Below are positions 35,230 to 45,764 of a stretch of DNA of 64,000 bases, one piece after another. The notes below the pieces were generated by a model that was given only the letters and a program-made list of their open reading frames with translations, was not told the origin of the DNA and searched no databases. A program made the translations under genes and the position numbers. Numbering within the stretch: position 1 is the stretch's first letter; each line of letters begins with the position of its first letter. Source of the DNA: Polytrichum commune (taxonomy: Eukaryota > Streptophyta > Polytrichopsida > Polytrichales > Polytrichaceae); assembly GCA_950295325.1 (NCBI GenBank), contig OX485803.1, forward strand, positions 29,069,554 through 29,133,553. The letters run 5' to 3'.

Positions 35230-38139
35230 GAGAGGGAATTATTGTATATGATCATACCTTATCCATTCAAAATAAAAGTCCTGAAATAGTATGCAATCTG
35301 GAGGTTACTCTTTTTAGTCGATTTGACACTGGAATTGACCTTAAAGACCCCAATTTAGCCATTTCCAAGTCAATTAAGATGTATCGGCAACCAACCTATA
35401 GGGGTCAAGTATTGATCTTGGTTGGATGAGAGGTACGCTCATATGCAATGGTTCCCTCTCTCTCCACTCAATATCATATTTGTAATGCAATCTGTGACTG
35501 AAGTGTTCACATTGTAGACCTCATGGGCAATCTTTTTGGGTGTTACAAGCTCTTCGCTTTGCACTAATGAGTGTTTGCAGACAATATAACTACACCCTAA
35601 ACTCTGTAATATCAACCCCCATAATGTCACACTCTCTAATATCTCGAAACCCTAGGGAATGGATGTTTGTAGTTCAGATCTCACTCCTTATTGTCACATT
35701 TCTCTCCCTTATATCATGAAATTTGTCATTAATCAAATCACCAAAGAAGTTACCCACACCCTTGCATTGCGCTATGTGTCGACATGTGGAGTGTCTTCTT
35801 CTTCTTCTTCTTCTTCTTCTTCTTCATTTGCCACTTGTTGAATGTGGGTGCATGCGTCTGCCACATCGCCCGGAAAGTCCAAGTGGAGTGGACCACACTA
35901 GTGTAGGTGATAGGAGGACGACTTCAAACTGTCCTCACATCTCCTTTGTGTTATTCCATAATGTCACATGCTACACTAATTCTATAGTATCATGCATCCA
36001 TGTTAACACTACAAAACTCCGTAATATCATGTGCACTTTGGTTGCCACAGGTGTGATACTATGGAGTTTAGAGTGTACCATAATGATAAATTGAATGAGC
36101 TTCCAACTTGAATGTGCCATTTAATCAACATTGTTTAATGTAGTTAATAAAGTGATATATAAGATGGAATTATGAGCAATGTACAGCGCTGTAATTGACT
36201 GCTGGCAACTTAAACCAATACCATAGAGCGCTATCTAGTTCAACACAGAAATAATCAATTGTATGGAATACAAATAGACACATGTCTTATGCATATTGGT
36301 CAAGACCCTATTGACTCTTGTGTGGAAGTGACCTTTTGGCACTCATAGTATTGAACCAGACATCATTCTAGGGTACAAGGAAATGGAAATGCCCACTCTA
36401 TAAAGATCAAATTATAGTATCTATAAAGCATGGATGAAAAATATTCATGAATCATATTTACTATGCGAATAAACTACACTAAATATGATATTTAGTTTCA
36501 CTTACTATTTGGAATCACAAAGTGCTATACCTATTTAGTGTACATCTCATGTTTTACCAATGAATGTCAAACTGGTTGTTTGGACATTATAGAACATCAA
36601 CAACTTTACTTGGTGAAACATTACATCAATAGTAAAAATATCATATTTAGTGTAGTGTTGGATTGGTGATGTCTTTCTTTTTTCATATTGGTTGGGTATT
36701 TATAATGAGGATCTCATAATGATTGATACTAGTAGGGTGTAAGTATTTGATGATGTTTTATAATTTTAATATCTATGTAGTAGCATGCATGATCCTCCAT
36801 ACCTAAGCAAACTCATCCAAGTATGCAAGGGGGTGGACTCTTCATACCAGGTACTTCATACTGGAGTATACACAAGGTAGAAGTGTTATTTTTCTCTAGT
36901 GTGTATGTTTGAAAAGGTTGATAAGAATTTTGAAGTTAAGGCAGGTGTACAAAAGAGGGCCGTCAGGTTCAGAGAAAAAAATGACAATAGATATGTTCCT
37001 TTTATCCAATTCTCGACTTCATCCCTTTATTGTGGAATGGTAATAGTCCTCAGTGACTACCTTGACCATTATTGTTAGGGTTTGTATTTAGGTTCTAGGG
37101 TTTTACAAATTAAAGGCTTTGAGAGCGCTCATGGGCTCGTTGAGTTTCGTTTCCAAATCATGGCTACGTTTTTGTGCTTTTGTCTTTGTTCATTTGATGC
37201 ATGCATTCAGTTACATGCTACATATGAAAGAATGTTCAATGATTTTCTCATTGAAAAGTGAAAGTGAACATTAAATGTTGATAAAGAATTGTTTAATTCT
37301 TGGGTTATATTTTGTACACGTAGAGGAGGCTTTCATCGCACTTAATTTTAAACTTAGAACAAATGCATGAGTTCAATTTCTAGCCTGCAATTAGACTTAT
37401 GTATACATTTCTTTCTCTTTATAAACTTCTCGTATACAAAGGGTTTACTTTCATAGTGACCCACACACATCATATACTAGGTTTCCAATGTAGAGTCCAC
37501 CTCTATGGTTTGATGTAAACCAATAGGCTGGAGTTGACACACTTTGAGGGTTGGGTTCGTGGCATCTATGTAAACTTATCCAACATGGATGAGGGGGCTT
37601 TAGTAAAAACAAGTCCCCTAAAAGGTTAAAGGTTGATCCATTCACATGAAATCTACTAGACTAAGTTGGGGTCTTTGATACAATTTATGGAGTTAAATCA
37701 CTAAGAAAAGAATTTACTTGCTATGATATAGTTCACAACGTTTTCATCTTTGCAATGGATGAGTCTACGCAGACAACACAAATCCCAATCCAACTTTAAC
37801 TCACATGCTTTTGTATGACAAATTCAACATACAAAATTTTGAACCAAGTGTGTTGTATTTGGAAATGGCATCTTTGAGCACCACAAGTACATGGCAATAG
37901 CCATGGTGGTATTGTGTTACCTTGAGGTAGACCATTGGGAGTTCTAGCATTCATGAGTGTGTAATCTCTTGAAGTTGTATTTGATATAATGGGTTTGTTT
38001 GGTTCCCAAACATCTTTGTTACATCTTTTTGCTATAAGTGCATGATTGTGTTGTTGATACATTTAAGTAATACATGTAACCATATATATGCTTTGGATGA
38101 GTTGCAAATAGGACATGTTCTCGAAGGGTAAGCTAATAT
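35230..38139. other. Intergenic, no gene; MITE and short repeats
   Basis: No supported ORF. 35560-36010 repeats phrases such as CTCTNTAATATC and CATAATGTCACA several times. A (TTC)n tract lies at 35799-35826. 36473-36656 is a family E MITE with ends ACTACACTAAATATGATATT and its inverse AATATCATATTTAGTGTAGT. Confidence 0.5.
36473..36656. mobile_element. MITE family E, best-preserved copy
   Basis: 184 bp. Terminal inverted repeat ACTACACTAAATATGATATT, about 20 bp and perfect. The sub-terminal CACTTACTATTTGGAAT motif is shared with 61188-61396. No ORF. The superfamily is not settled because no target-site duplication was recognised. Confidence 0.85.
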
Positions 38140-39020
38140 GCCAAAGAAAAGTGTTTACTGGCCTGACTCATACACTTTCCAATTCGGAATTTGATGAAGC
38201 ATATTATTCGTTTATCAATTATGACTTTTTTTTTCCTTTTCTTTTTTTCCAAGCTATTTGTGTAGTCAATGTGTTTGGTCACTAAGATTCTTGGGTTATA
38301 TTTCTATATAGTATTTGAGGATGATTTATGTCACAAAAGTTTATCAAGTCAATAAACATGTTGAGAGTGTGAAGGAGAAGTTGGTGTCCACTTGTCATGA
38401 TCATGGCAGCTCGATGGCCCTTTTCCTGATTCTAGAATGTACTCAACATGTAGACGGGTCTTAAATGGTTATTTTTCTCTCTTTCTTAGGGACCCATTTC
38501 TCGTTAAGTATTGTTCGAGCCGTTAGTAAGATATGTGGGTGTTCTTCACTTTGTTTTTTTTTTCACATCGTCCAACTTCTACCAATTAAATTTACACTAC
38601 AAAACTTGTGTTGCATTAGTAAATCTAGGATGAAGCATCATCAAAAAATCAGATCTCCCTTAGTTTAGTTTATAGCTATCATAAGTCCATCTTTGTTGAT
38701 TCTTTAATTGAATACGTAGGTCATCCCAATTGTATTCAGTATTAAGTGTGAAATAGTTAATAAAAGTTGAAGGCAAAGTCCATTTATTAAAAAAAACAAA
38801 AACAAAAACTTGTGTCTTTATGGGGGTTTGTTTTTTGATCTTCACGTAACCACATACCAATCAAACATAGGAGTCCAATTAAGAAGAATAAACTGAATAA
38901 CACCCACAAATATAGTGTTATTTCTTTAGAACACGTTTTTTTTTTTTGGCGTCTGTTCTTAGGTCTACAACTAACCACATACCACTCAAACATATGCATG
39001 TTGAATCAAGACAAGTAGCC
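38140..39020 (+). repeat. Dispersed repeat family C, copy 2
   Basis: Collinear in blocks with 10265-11225: CGTCCAACTT, TTGCATTAGTAAATCTA, TTCAGTATTAAGTGTGAAAT, AAGAAGAATAAACTGAATAA. Homopolymer runs interrupt it. No ORF of interest. Confidence 0.6.
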
Positions 39021-39164
39021 AAATTACACCTGCTTATCTTAGAGAGGGTAATAGCTTGAAGAAATGAATTTTCATTGAATATAGTCCACTTCCCATTTGA
39101 GCATTCAACTCGAGAGCTTTAACTAATTACAACGTTTAGACCAGTTCCCGGGAAGTTTTTGGGC

Positions 39165-39370
39165 GTATATAGTCGGTCAAGATCCTAGTGATTCTAAATC
39201 CAACCGGTTACATGTTGACATCTTCCGGTTTTGCTTTTATTCATTTGAGGTTTATTCTTTTATAGATTCCACTAAAATGATCGGTTGTTCTCCTGAAGTC
39301 TCCAACTTCGACCGGTTATTTCTCAAACTCAACCGGTTTATCTGTAACTAACCACCGGTTCTCCCCGAGC
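39165..39370 (+). repeat. Repeat family D (ACCGGTT-rich), copy 1
   Basis: Contains GGTCAAGATCC, TTCTAAATCCAACCGGTTACA, ATAGATTCC, and TTATTTCTCAAACTCAACCG. Further copies lie at 42245-42450, 43372-43562 and, inverted, 60065-60265. The unit is about 200 bp with several ACCGGTT boxes. Confidence 0.8.
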
Positions 39371-40621
39371 CCTGGTTTAGACGGCATCTTTGATGGATTT
39401 CATGTTATAGAACGACTACAATAAGATCTCGAATAGAAAGCCTTAAAGTTATCTTTGGGACTATCGAGAATTTGAGCTCTTGTTTCTTTTGGGAGGGGGG
39501 GGGGTTCCAAGCAAGTGGACTCTTCAACAACATTCTCTAACTTGTCATGACTTATCATGACTTCTCCGTTCTTTAGTACCATCCAAAAAGAAAAGAAGGA
39601 AAGAAGAAAAGAAGAAAAGAAAAAAGGTTTGTTGCTTCATTTGAGAGTTTGAAGATTGTCTAACCCCTAACTTCCCACACACAATTTCTCTCAAATCTGC
39701 CCATAATATGTGACCTCATTTTTCAGTGACCGTGGTTGAAGATCTAAAGCTTTTTCAAACAAATTAATCCAACCTTGTAGATGTGTTGCAGTTAGAGGTG
39801 ACTATTCCTAATCCACGTGTCAACAATTGAAGTTATGCTATGTAGGATATTATAATAGGAATGTTAGTAGTGGTCTTGAAGGGCAACGATTTAGAAATTA
39901 GATTGGGGTTGGTTTTTGGATCAAACCTTCACTCAAATCATCTCTGAATGACGAAATGTTATCTTCGTTCAAGGGAGGGCCAATATATTTACTCAAACCA
40001 ACTCACAAATCTTGAAGCCATTATTGTGTGATTTTTGGAAAGCTTTTCAATTTGAGGCAATAGTGCCACAAATTGTGCACCTTCCACATGGATTTACACC
40101 CACCAACACATGTTGGATTAAAAATTCCAACGGTAGATGTTTGGGACATGATGCGTTTGACTGTCGTGCAAATTTTCAAATCAATTGGGAATGATTTGCA
40201 CATAGGGATCAACAAAATCGATGTTTAGGGTATCATGCCCCTGAACTCCAGAGTGACAAATGTCAAGCAAGCGTTCATAAACCGGTTCCACTGTAAACCA
40301 ATCGAGAGCACACTCCCATATTTAAATTAAATCGAAACTAACTAAATTTTACAAGATCAAAATGATCCACATGACAGAACATAACAAACTGACACATGAA
40401 CACTAAAAATAATCAAAACAATCCAGAAACCATCCGAAACTGATGTCAAAGGGATCAGAGCGGATTGTTCACAACCGCATACATTATGGTCACATAAAAC
40501 ATCGGGGATTTCAAACTTTTGGTAAATCCACATACCAAACCCCCGAATTCACTTGCAAGCTCAAGCTCACATTACTCTATTGTATATATAAAAAAGATCT
40601 TAAGATATTTCTCCTCCTTTT

Positions 40622-40984
40622 GTGACACCAAAAAGAGCCTTCCCCCTTAGATTACAAGGTTCGGTACTTGCCAACCCATCCATCTCCAAAAAGGCGTGTG
40701 CAAGGCTTTTTGTGTACGAGGCCATGCACCCGAGTGCCGACAAGGTCAAAGAGAGGACGGTTGCAAGGGCCCCTTTAATTGGAGTACCGCACATTGAGAG
40801 AGGCTCGAGTGTATTATATATGAAAGGAATCATCCCATTGTCGGTCGAAAGCTCCAACGGTATACTCTTCTCTCTCACCCGCTACTCCAAGTCGCCTCTG
40901 TTTCTCATGGCCAACCACCAAATGCATAATCGTCCACAACGACCTTCACGACGAGTCACTCGAACCGCGATCAATCAATTATAG
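40622..40984 (+). other. 120-codon ORF, not identified
   Basis: Begins MTPKRAFPLRLQGSVLAN and ends with an arginine-rich NRPQRPSRRVTRTAINQL. The opposite strand is also open (93 codons, 40600-40878), so at most one strand codes. The composition is more balanced than the AT-rich surroundings. No domain recognised, and no splice partners seen. It could be a fragment of a larger repeat or a broken gene. Confidence 0.2.
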
Positions 40985-41049
40985 TGGGACTATATTCAAC
41001 ATGAGTTTAAGATGCGGTCTACTACTAAGCATAATCAATAGAGCAATGT

Positions 41050-41640
41050 TCAGTAAAGTCTAACCTCATTGATACAACACTCGTTTACACGACATCCCTC
41101 GATTTTACGACATATTTTTGCAAGACCGAACTTTTAAGTCTAAAACTCCCTCTTTTATATGTAACCGGTTGGCCGCTTTGTTTCGCCGAGGTGGCACTAC
41201 ACGATTGGCTTTGAGCACATAGGTTTGCAGACGATAACCTCGACATCCCAGCCGGTTATGGTCTAAATCGGATATAGATAGATTACATAATCACTTAAAG
41301 CCGGTTATAAGCAATTTGAAACGAATATGAGAACTATTCTGACACGTGGCATTTTAAGGATGCTCAAATTTCAACAGGTGACCCACTATTTAGGTCACCT
41401 GCGCGGCTCAACAAAGCGGCCAACTAGTTACGTCCGGTAATCGTTTTATTGGAACCGGTCATCAGTGCAGAACAGGTTCTGTCCAGCTGGCTCGCCCTCG
41501 CAGGCTCGCCACCTTGACAAAACCGGTTCTGCACCGATAACCTTTCCAATAAAACGATTACTTAATACAACTACGACACTCGATCATGGGACATTCGAAA
41601 CCTCCGTTTTGTCATGTTAAAGAGGTAGTTAATGCTAGAG
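41050..41640. mobile_element. Possible pogo/Emigrant-like non-autonomous element
   Basis: The left end CAGTAAAGTCTAACCTCATT and its tandem sub-terminal ACGACATCC / ACGACATAT motifs resemble Emigrant-type termini. A loosely inverted counterpart (TTTTGTCATGTTAAAGAGGT) lies near 41610-41630. The hairpin at 41438-41560 is inside. The ends match only moderately. Confidence 0.3.
41438..41560. repeat. Hairpin with 17-bp perfect ends and paired interior
   Basis: TAATCGTTTTATTGGAA at the left is perfectly inverted as TTCCAATAAAACGATTA at the right. Inside, AACCGGTCATCAGTGCAGAA pairs with TTCTGCACCGATAACC with few mismatches, and ACAGGTTCTGT / AAACCGGTTCTG-like text extends the stem. About 123 bp in total. 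Confidence 0.85.
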
Positions 41641-42244
41641 TTCCTTTCGTTTGTGTTATGTACATCTAAAATACATCCGTTTTCACTTGGGAACTACTTG
41701 GGAACTACTTGGGAACTTCACTTATCATTGGGAACTTAATGATGATCAGGCTTACTAGTGTAGAATGGGCATGATTGGGGTTAGAGCGGCCTCCTACCTA
41801 GTATGTTGCCTTTTACATATGTGATATAGTATCACAAGCATCTTGATGCTAAACATCATGCATCATTGTTGTCTAGTTTCTTATAAGAGAGCTCTTTATA
41901 TTTTGGTGTTAATGAACTTATTAGTTTTCAAAAGTTAGTAGGGAATTTAGATAAGATGACAATTGCTAACTTGGGTAGGCAACACCATAGATCTTTGGAC
42001 TCCTATTTCAAGAGTTCTTGAGAACATTTGTATTTGTTTGGAGTTATAAGTTATTATTTCATACCATCTATATATATACATATTTTAAGCTCGTATTACT
42101 TATGTTTTCGTATTCCCTTAATAATACGACAACTTTACGTCATTTGTCATATTAATGAGAAGACAACACCTTGATAATACGACTTGTTTGTGTTTCCCAA
42201 ACATGTCATACTAAAGAGGGAGAACAATATATGAATAATGTAGA

Positions 42245-42450
42245 TTGGGGGCATAATCGGTCGAGATCCGGGTGTTTCCAAGTCCAACTGATTGCATTCA
42301 CATCTTTTGGTGGTTTCTTTATGTAATTTGGGGTATATTCCATAAATTCCTCTAGAATGGATCGGTACTTTTCTTCGAAGTCTTGGTGAATTTCAATGCT
42401 TATTTCTCAAACTCAACCGGTTCATTTGTAACTAGCGGTTTGATTCTTCC
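42245..42450 (+). repeat. Repeat family D, copy 2
   Basis: Contains GGGGGCATAATCGGTCGAGA, TTTCCAAGTCCAACTGATT, TTCCATAAATTCCTCTAGAA and TTATTTCTCAAACTCAACCG. Confidence 0.8.
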
Positions 42451-42630
42451 CGTCAATGGCTATTCAAGTGAAAACCACAAAAGGAAAAAAAGGTACGATG
42501 GACTCGTTCCACATGTTGGAGGCGCGTTCCTTAAGATATAAGTTGATGGTCACCCCCCAAAAAATGGTTGGACGGGATCATTTGATTTGATCCCCAATTA
42601 AAATGAAACATTTGTGGGATGAGGGATAAC

Positions 42631-42783
42631 ATAATATTATTCAAATCCATAACAATGTTCCATGGGACTGACAATATTCCACGGAATATTCCCGTATTTG
42701 TTCATATTCAGTCTCGAATGTAGAATATTTCGTGGAATGTTGTCAGTCCCACGGAACATTGTTATGGATCTGAATAATGTTAT
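42631..42783. repeat. Near-perfect inverted repeat (~63-bp arms)
   Basis: The left arm starts ATAATATTATTCAAATCCAT and runs through CATGGGACTGACAATATTCC. The right arm has GGAATGTTGTCAGTCCCACG and ends ATGGATCTGAATAATGTTAT. Only a few mismatches separate the arms; the loop is about 25-30 nt. Length 153 bp. It looks like a young foldback MITE or a hairpin RNA locus. Confidence 0.9.
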
Positions 42784-42964
42784 GAGCTTCACGATCACAA
42801 AAGCTTATAGCTTTGTTCATTTATCCGGAAACAGTTGAAAATTTTGCTTATCATATGTTGTTACTCTGGTAATAAACATTCCAAAATAATGTGGGATGTC
42901 GATAAATTGGTGTGGGTCAAGCTACTAATTAGTGTGGAGTTTAGGGAATGGGGGCTGCCTAATT

Positions 42965-43185
42965 TTATGATGAGATGGATGAACGTATTCACAAGGAACC
43001 GGATGAAGTCAACGAGACGGATGAATGTGCACAGAAGGGATTGGATGAGTACGCTGGGGTGGGATGAATGTGCACAGGGGAAAGGATCGGATGAGTTCGA
43101 TGAGGTGGATGAATGTGCACATGAGAATGCGGATGATGAGGGTGAGATGGATGGATGGTCACAGAAGGAGTCGGATGAAAGAGGG
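42965..43185 (+). repeat. ~50-bp minisatellite, about 4-5 degenerate units
   Basis: Units share GGATGAATGTGCACA followed by a purine-rich stretch and CGGATGAG, with spacing around 45-60 bp. One frame reads acidic DEVDECAHE-like repeats, but frames shift between units, so I do not call it a gene. Confidence 0.75.
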
Positions 43186-43371
43186 CGAATCTACGATGTC
43201 GCATTCACCGTTGACCCCACAGAATGTCTCCATAGATTCTCCCACCTGGGCTCATTCCTCATGAATATGTTGCATCCCGGCCTCGAGGGCTTTACACCAC
43301 GGGAGATGTCTCCTCCGACGCAAATCTGAGTGGGAAAAGGATCCCAGTCCCAGTGTCCCGGGTCAGTTTTG

Positions 43372-43562
43372 GGCATAATCGGTGAGAATCCTACTGTTTC
43401 CAAAGTGCAACCGGTTACATTTTGTGATCTCTCGGTTTTTCTTCACTAATTTGAGGTGCATTCCATAGATTCCTCTGAAATGGATGGGTAATTTTCCTGA
43501 AGTGTTCATGGACTTCAACCGGTTATTTCTCAAACTCAACCGGTTCATCTTCGGCCGGTTGC
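43372..43562 (+). repeat. Repeat family D, copy 3, next to the HUB2 promoter
   Basis: GGGCATAATCGGTGAGAATC, AGTGCAACCGGTTACA, ATTCCATAGATTCCTCTGAA, TTATTTCTCAAACTCAACCG. It ends immediately before the GC-richer segment that starts the HUB2 upstream region. Confidence 0.8.
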
Positions 43563-45764
43563 TCCCTTTCCATTACCCAACCCAAAGACAGTAGTAAGAA
43601 ACAAATTGGCATACTGGCGGGGGCGCGACAGCAAAGACGCAGGAACAAGGAAGAAAGGAAAAAAAAATTTAAGAGAAAGAGAGAAAGAAAGAGAGGGCCG
43701 GCTCGGGAGAGCACAGATGAGATCCGTCGGAGGAAATTACGACGAACTTGTCGCTCGTCTGGCTCTAACGACAGACACACAGAGACAGACAGGAGAGGCA
43801 GACACACAGACGGCGGCCATCCCTGGAACTGTTATAACCTAAATAACTTAGCCCAACCGCAAATCACATGCACCAGCTTACAAGAACCGGACTCAAGTTG
43901 TTAAGTACTTATTAGTCTCAACTTAACTTAGTTTTTAAGTACTTGTCAGATTCAAGTGGTTTTGTTTGTAGTTGGATCGCCTCCGGTTTGCTCTTGTGGG
44001 TTGTGTGAGGTGAGGCCCATTCAAGCATTCAAGGGGGTGTGAATTGCGCAGGGAGTGAGTGGAGTGGAGTGGAGTGGAGTGGAGTGGAGTGGAGAGGAGG
44101 GGATCTCAATACGGTGTGGATTCGGAGGCTTGCGGGATTCAGTGGATTGGTGCCTCGAGTGGTAATTCTAGCTGTGGATTGACTCGTTCAGGGCTCGGAG
44201 AAGGATTCAATGGTGAGAGGCTAGCCTGGCCGTCTGGTAGAGGAGCTCTGACTTTGTTGTCGTTGTTGTTGTTGTTGTTGTTTTGCTTTGTGTTTCTCTT
44301 TAAATTCGGGTGGTTGGATCACTGTTGTGAGGATTTGAATTTTATGACAACAAGTGTGCGGGGAAGAAGCTGTGACAAGGGTAATGGTTAGTGGTTTTAG
44401 AGATCATGGGTAGTGGTTTGTGGTTTTTTGGCTCCGTGTTTGTCCTTGGAGAGTAGTTCCGTGTCGTGTTTTTTCTTTTATTCTTTATATTTCTGTCGGT
44501 ATACTTAAGTTCACTTTCACGTGCTTAGTGAGGTAAATCTACCGAAAGAGGAAGATTCGGAAGTGATGGTGGTGGGCAGAAGGATTCGGAATTGCTTTAC
44601 TTTATTTGGTTGTGTCGATGAGTGTCTGATTATTGGTGGGAAGAATCTTGTAGGATGAACTCAATTGTCTGCACTCTCGAAGGTGCGTGCAGACAGACCT
44701 ACTGGAAATGCGATTCTGGGGTTTTAGGTTTGTGTTTTGGTACAAATTGCGCTCTTTCTGAAAGTAGGACACAGGAAGATGAAAAATGCAGTAGTATGGG
44801 TTTGGGATCACACAGGAAGGACAATCGATTGGGTTTCTAGATCCAGGTTCGGAGTTGTATGAACTTGTAACTACTCTGCTAGACTGAAGAATCTAATTTT
44901 CTGGCTGCCCATTAGCTCCGTCCGGATGGTTGATACCATGGTGGTAATATGTGGCAGTACCATTTGATAAGAAGTGGGAGCTACTCAATTGCACATCAAT
45001 TGGAGAAATGATTGTACTTTTGATGGATTGATTGACTCTATTTGCAGTAGATTTAGAGCAGTCTTAAGACCTTGGTATCGTAATGAAAGCTCTCTTGGGA
45101 TGAGAACTTATAGTACCTATGCAAAAATTATGAGGAGGTTCAGATTTATCATGAGGTATCATGTTTTGTGTCTGTATTCCGATAGCTTAGTGCAGAAATA
45201 TTCAAAAATTGCAAAATATGCTTGAGAGGAATGTATTGCAAGCCTTTTGTGTCTAAGTTTGGGGAATAGTACGTGTTAATTGTAGCTGGCATCTGCAATT
45301 TTCACGACTGTTTTCTTGCTTAAATTTGCGGCCACATTTCCTATGATTTTGTGGGAAGCACGGAGGGCGAGCACATTCTAGGTTTTGATCAAACAACACT
45401 AGTTTTATAAGCATCCTGGGTGGTTTTTATAATTTTATTAGATGCGGTATGAAAAAACTGTATGTGGAGTCATGTGTATGTTTTGAATTTTCATCATAAA
45501 ATCAGTTTTGAGTAAGTTACTGATGATCTATTTTGTGCACTTCTTTCAGGGCTTCATTGAAGGACTCCTTATAAAAAAGGACCACAAGCATAGTGAGACA
45601 TCTCTACCTCAAGAGAATTGTAATTTTTACAAATCAAGTGAGGAAGCAGGACTTTATTGATTGGTTGCATTGGAGATTGCATTGTGAGAACTGCAAAAGG
45701 TTGGAAGATTGAAGACAGTAGTACTTAGGGTTTAATATTATTGCAAAAGTCCTCATGCACAAAC
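43563..45764 (+). promoter_or_regulatory. HUB2 promoter and 5' UTR region
   Basis: 43590-43850 is GC-rich and purine-rich. A (GGAGT)n pentanucleotide tract (44052-44095) and a (GTT)n tract (44257-44283) follow. A likely UTR acceptor, TTTCTTTCAG, ends at 45550, with the ATG at 45765. The stretch between is probably a 5' UTR intron. Start site not determinable here. Confidence 0.4.

Noticed and set aside
42835-43329. 164-codon ORF spanning the minisatellite
   Set aside because: The repeat is open in more than one frame and units shift frame; the flanks are dispersed repeat DNA.
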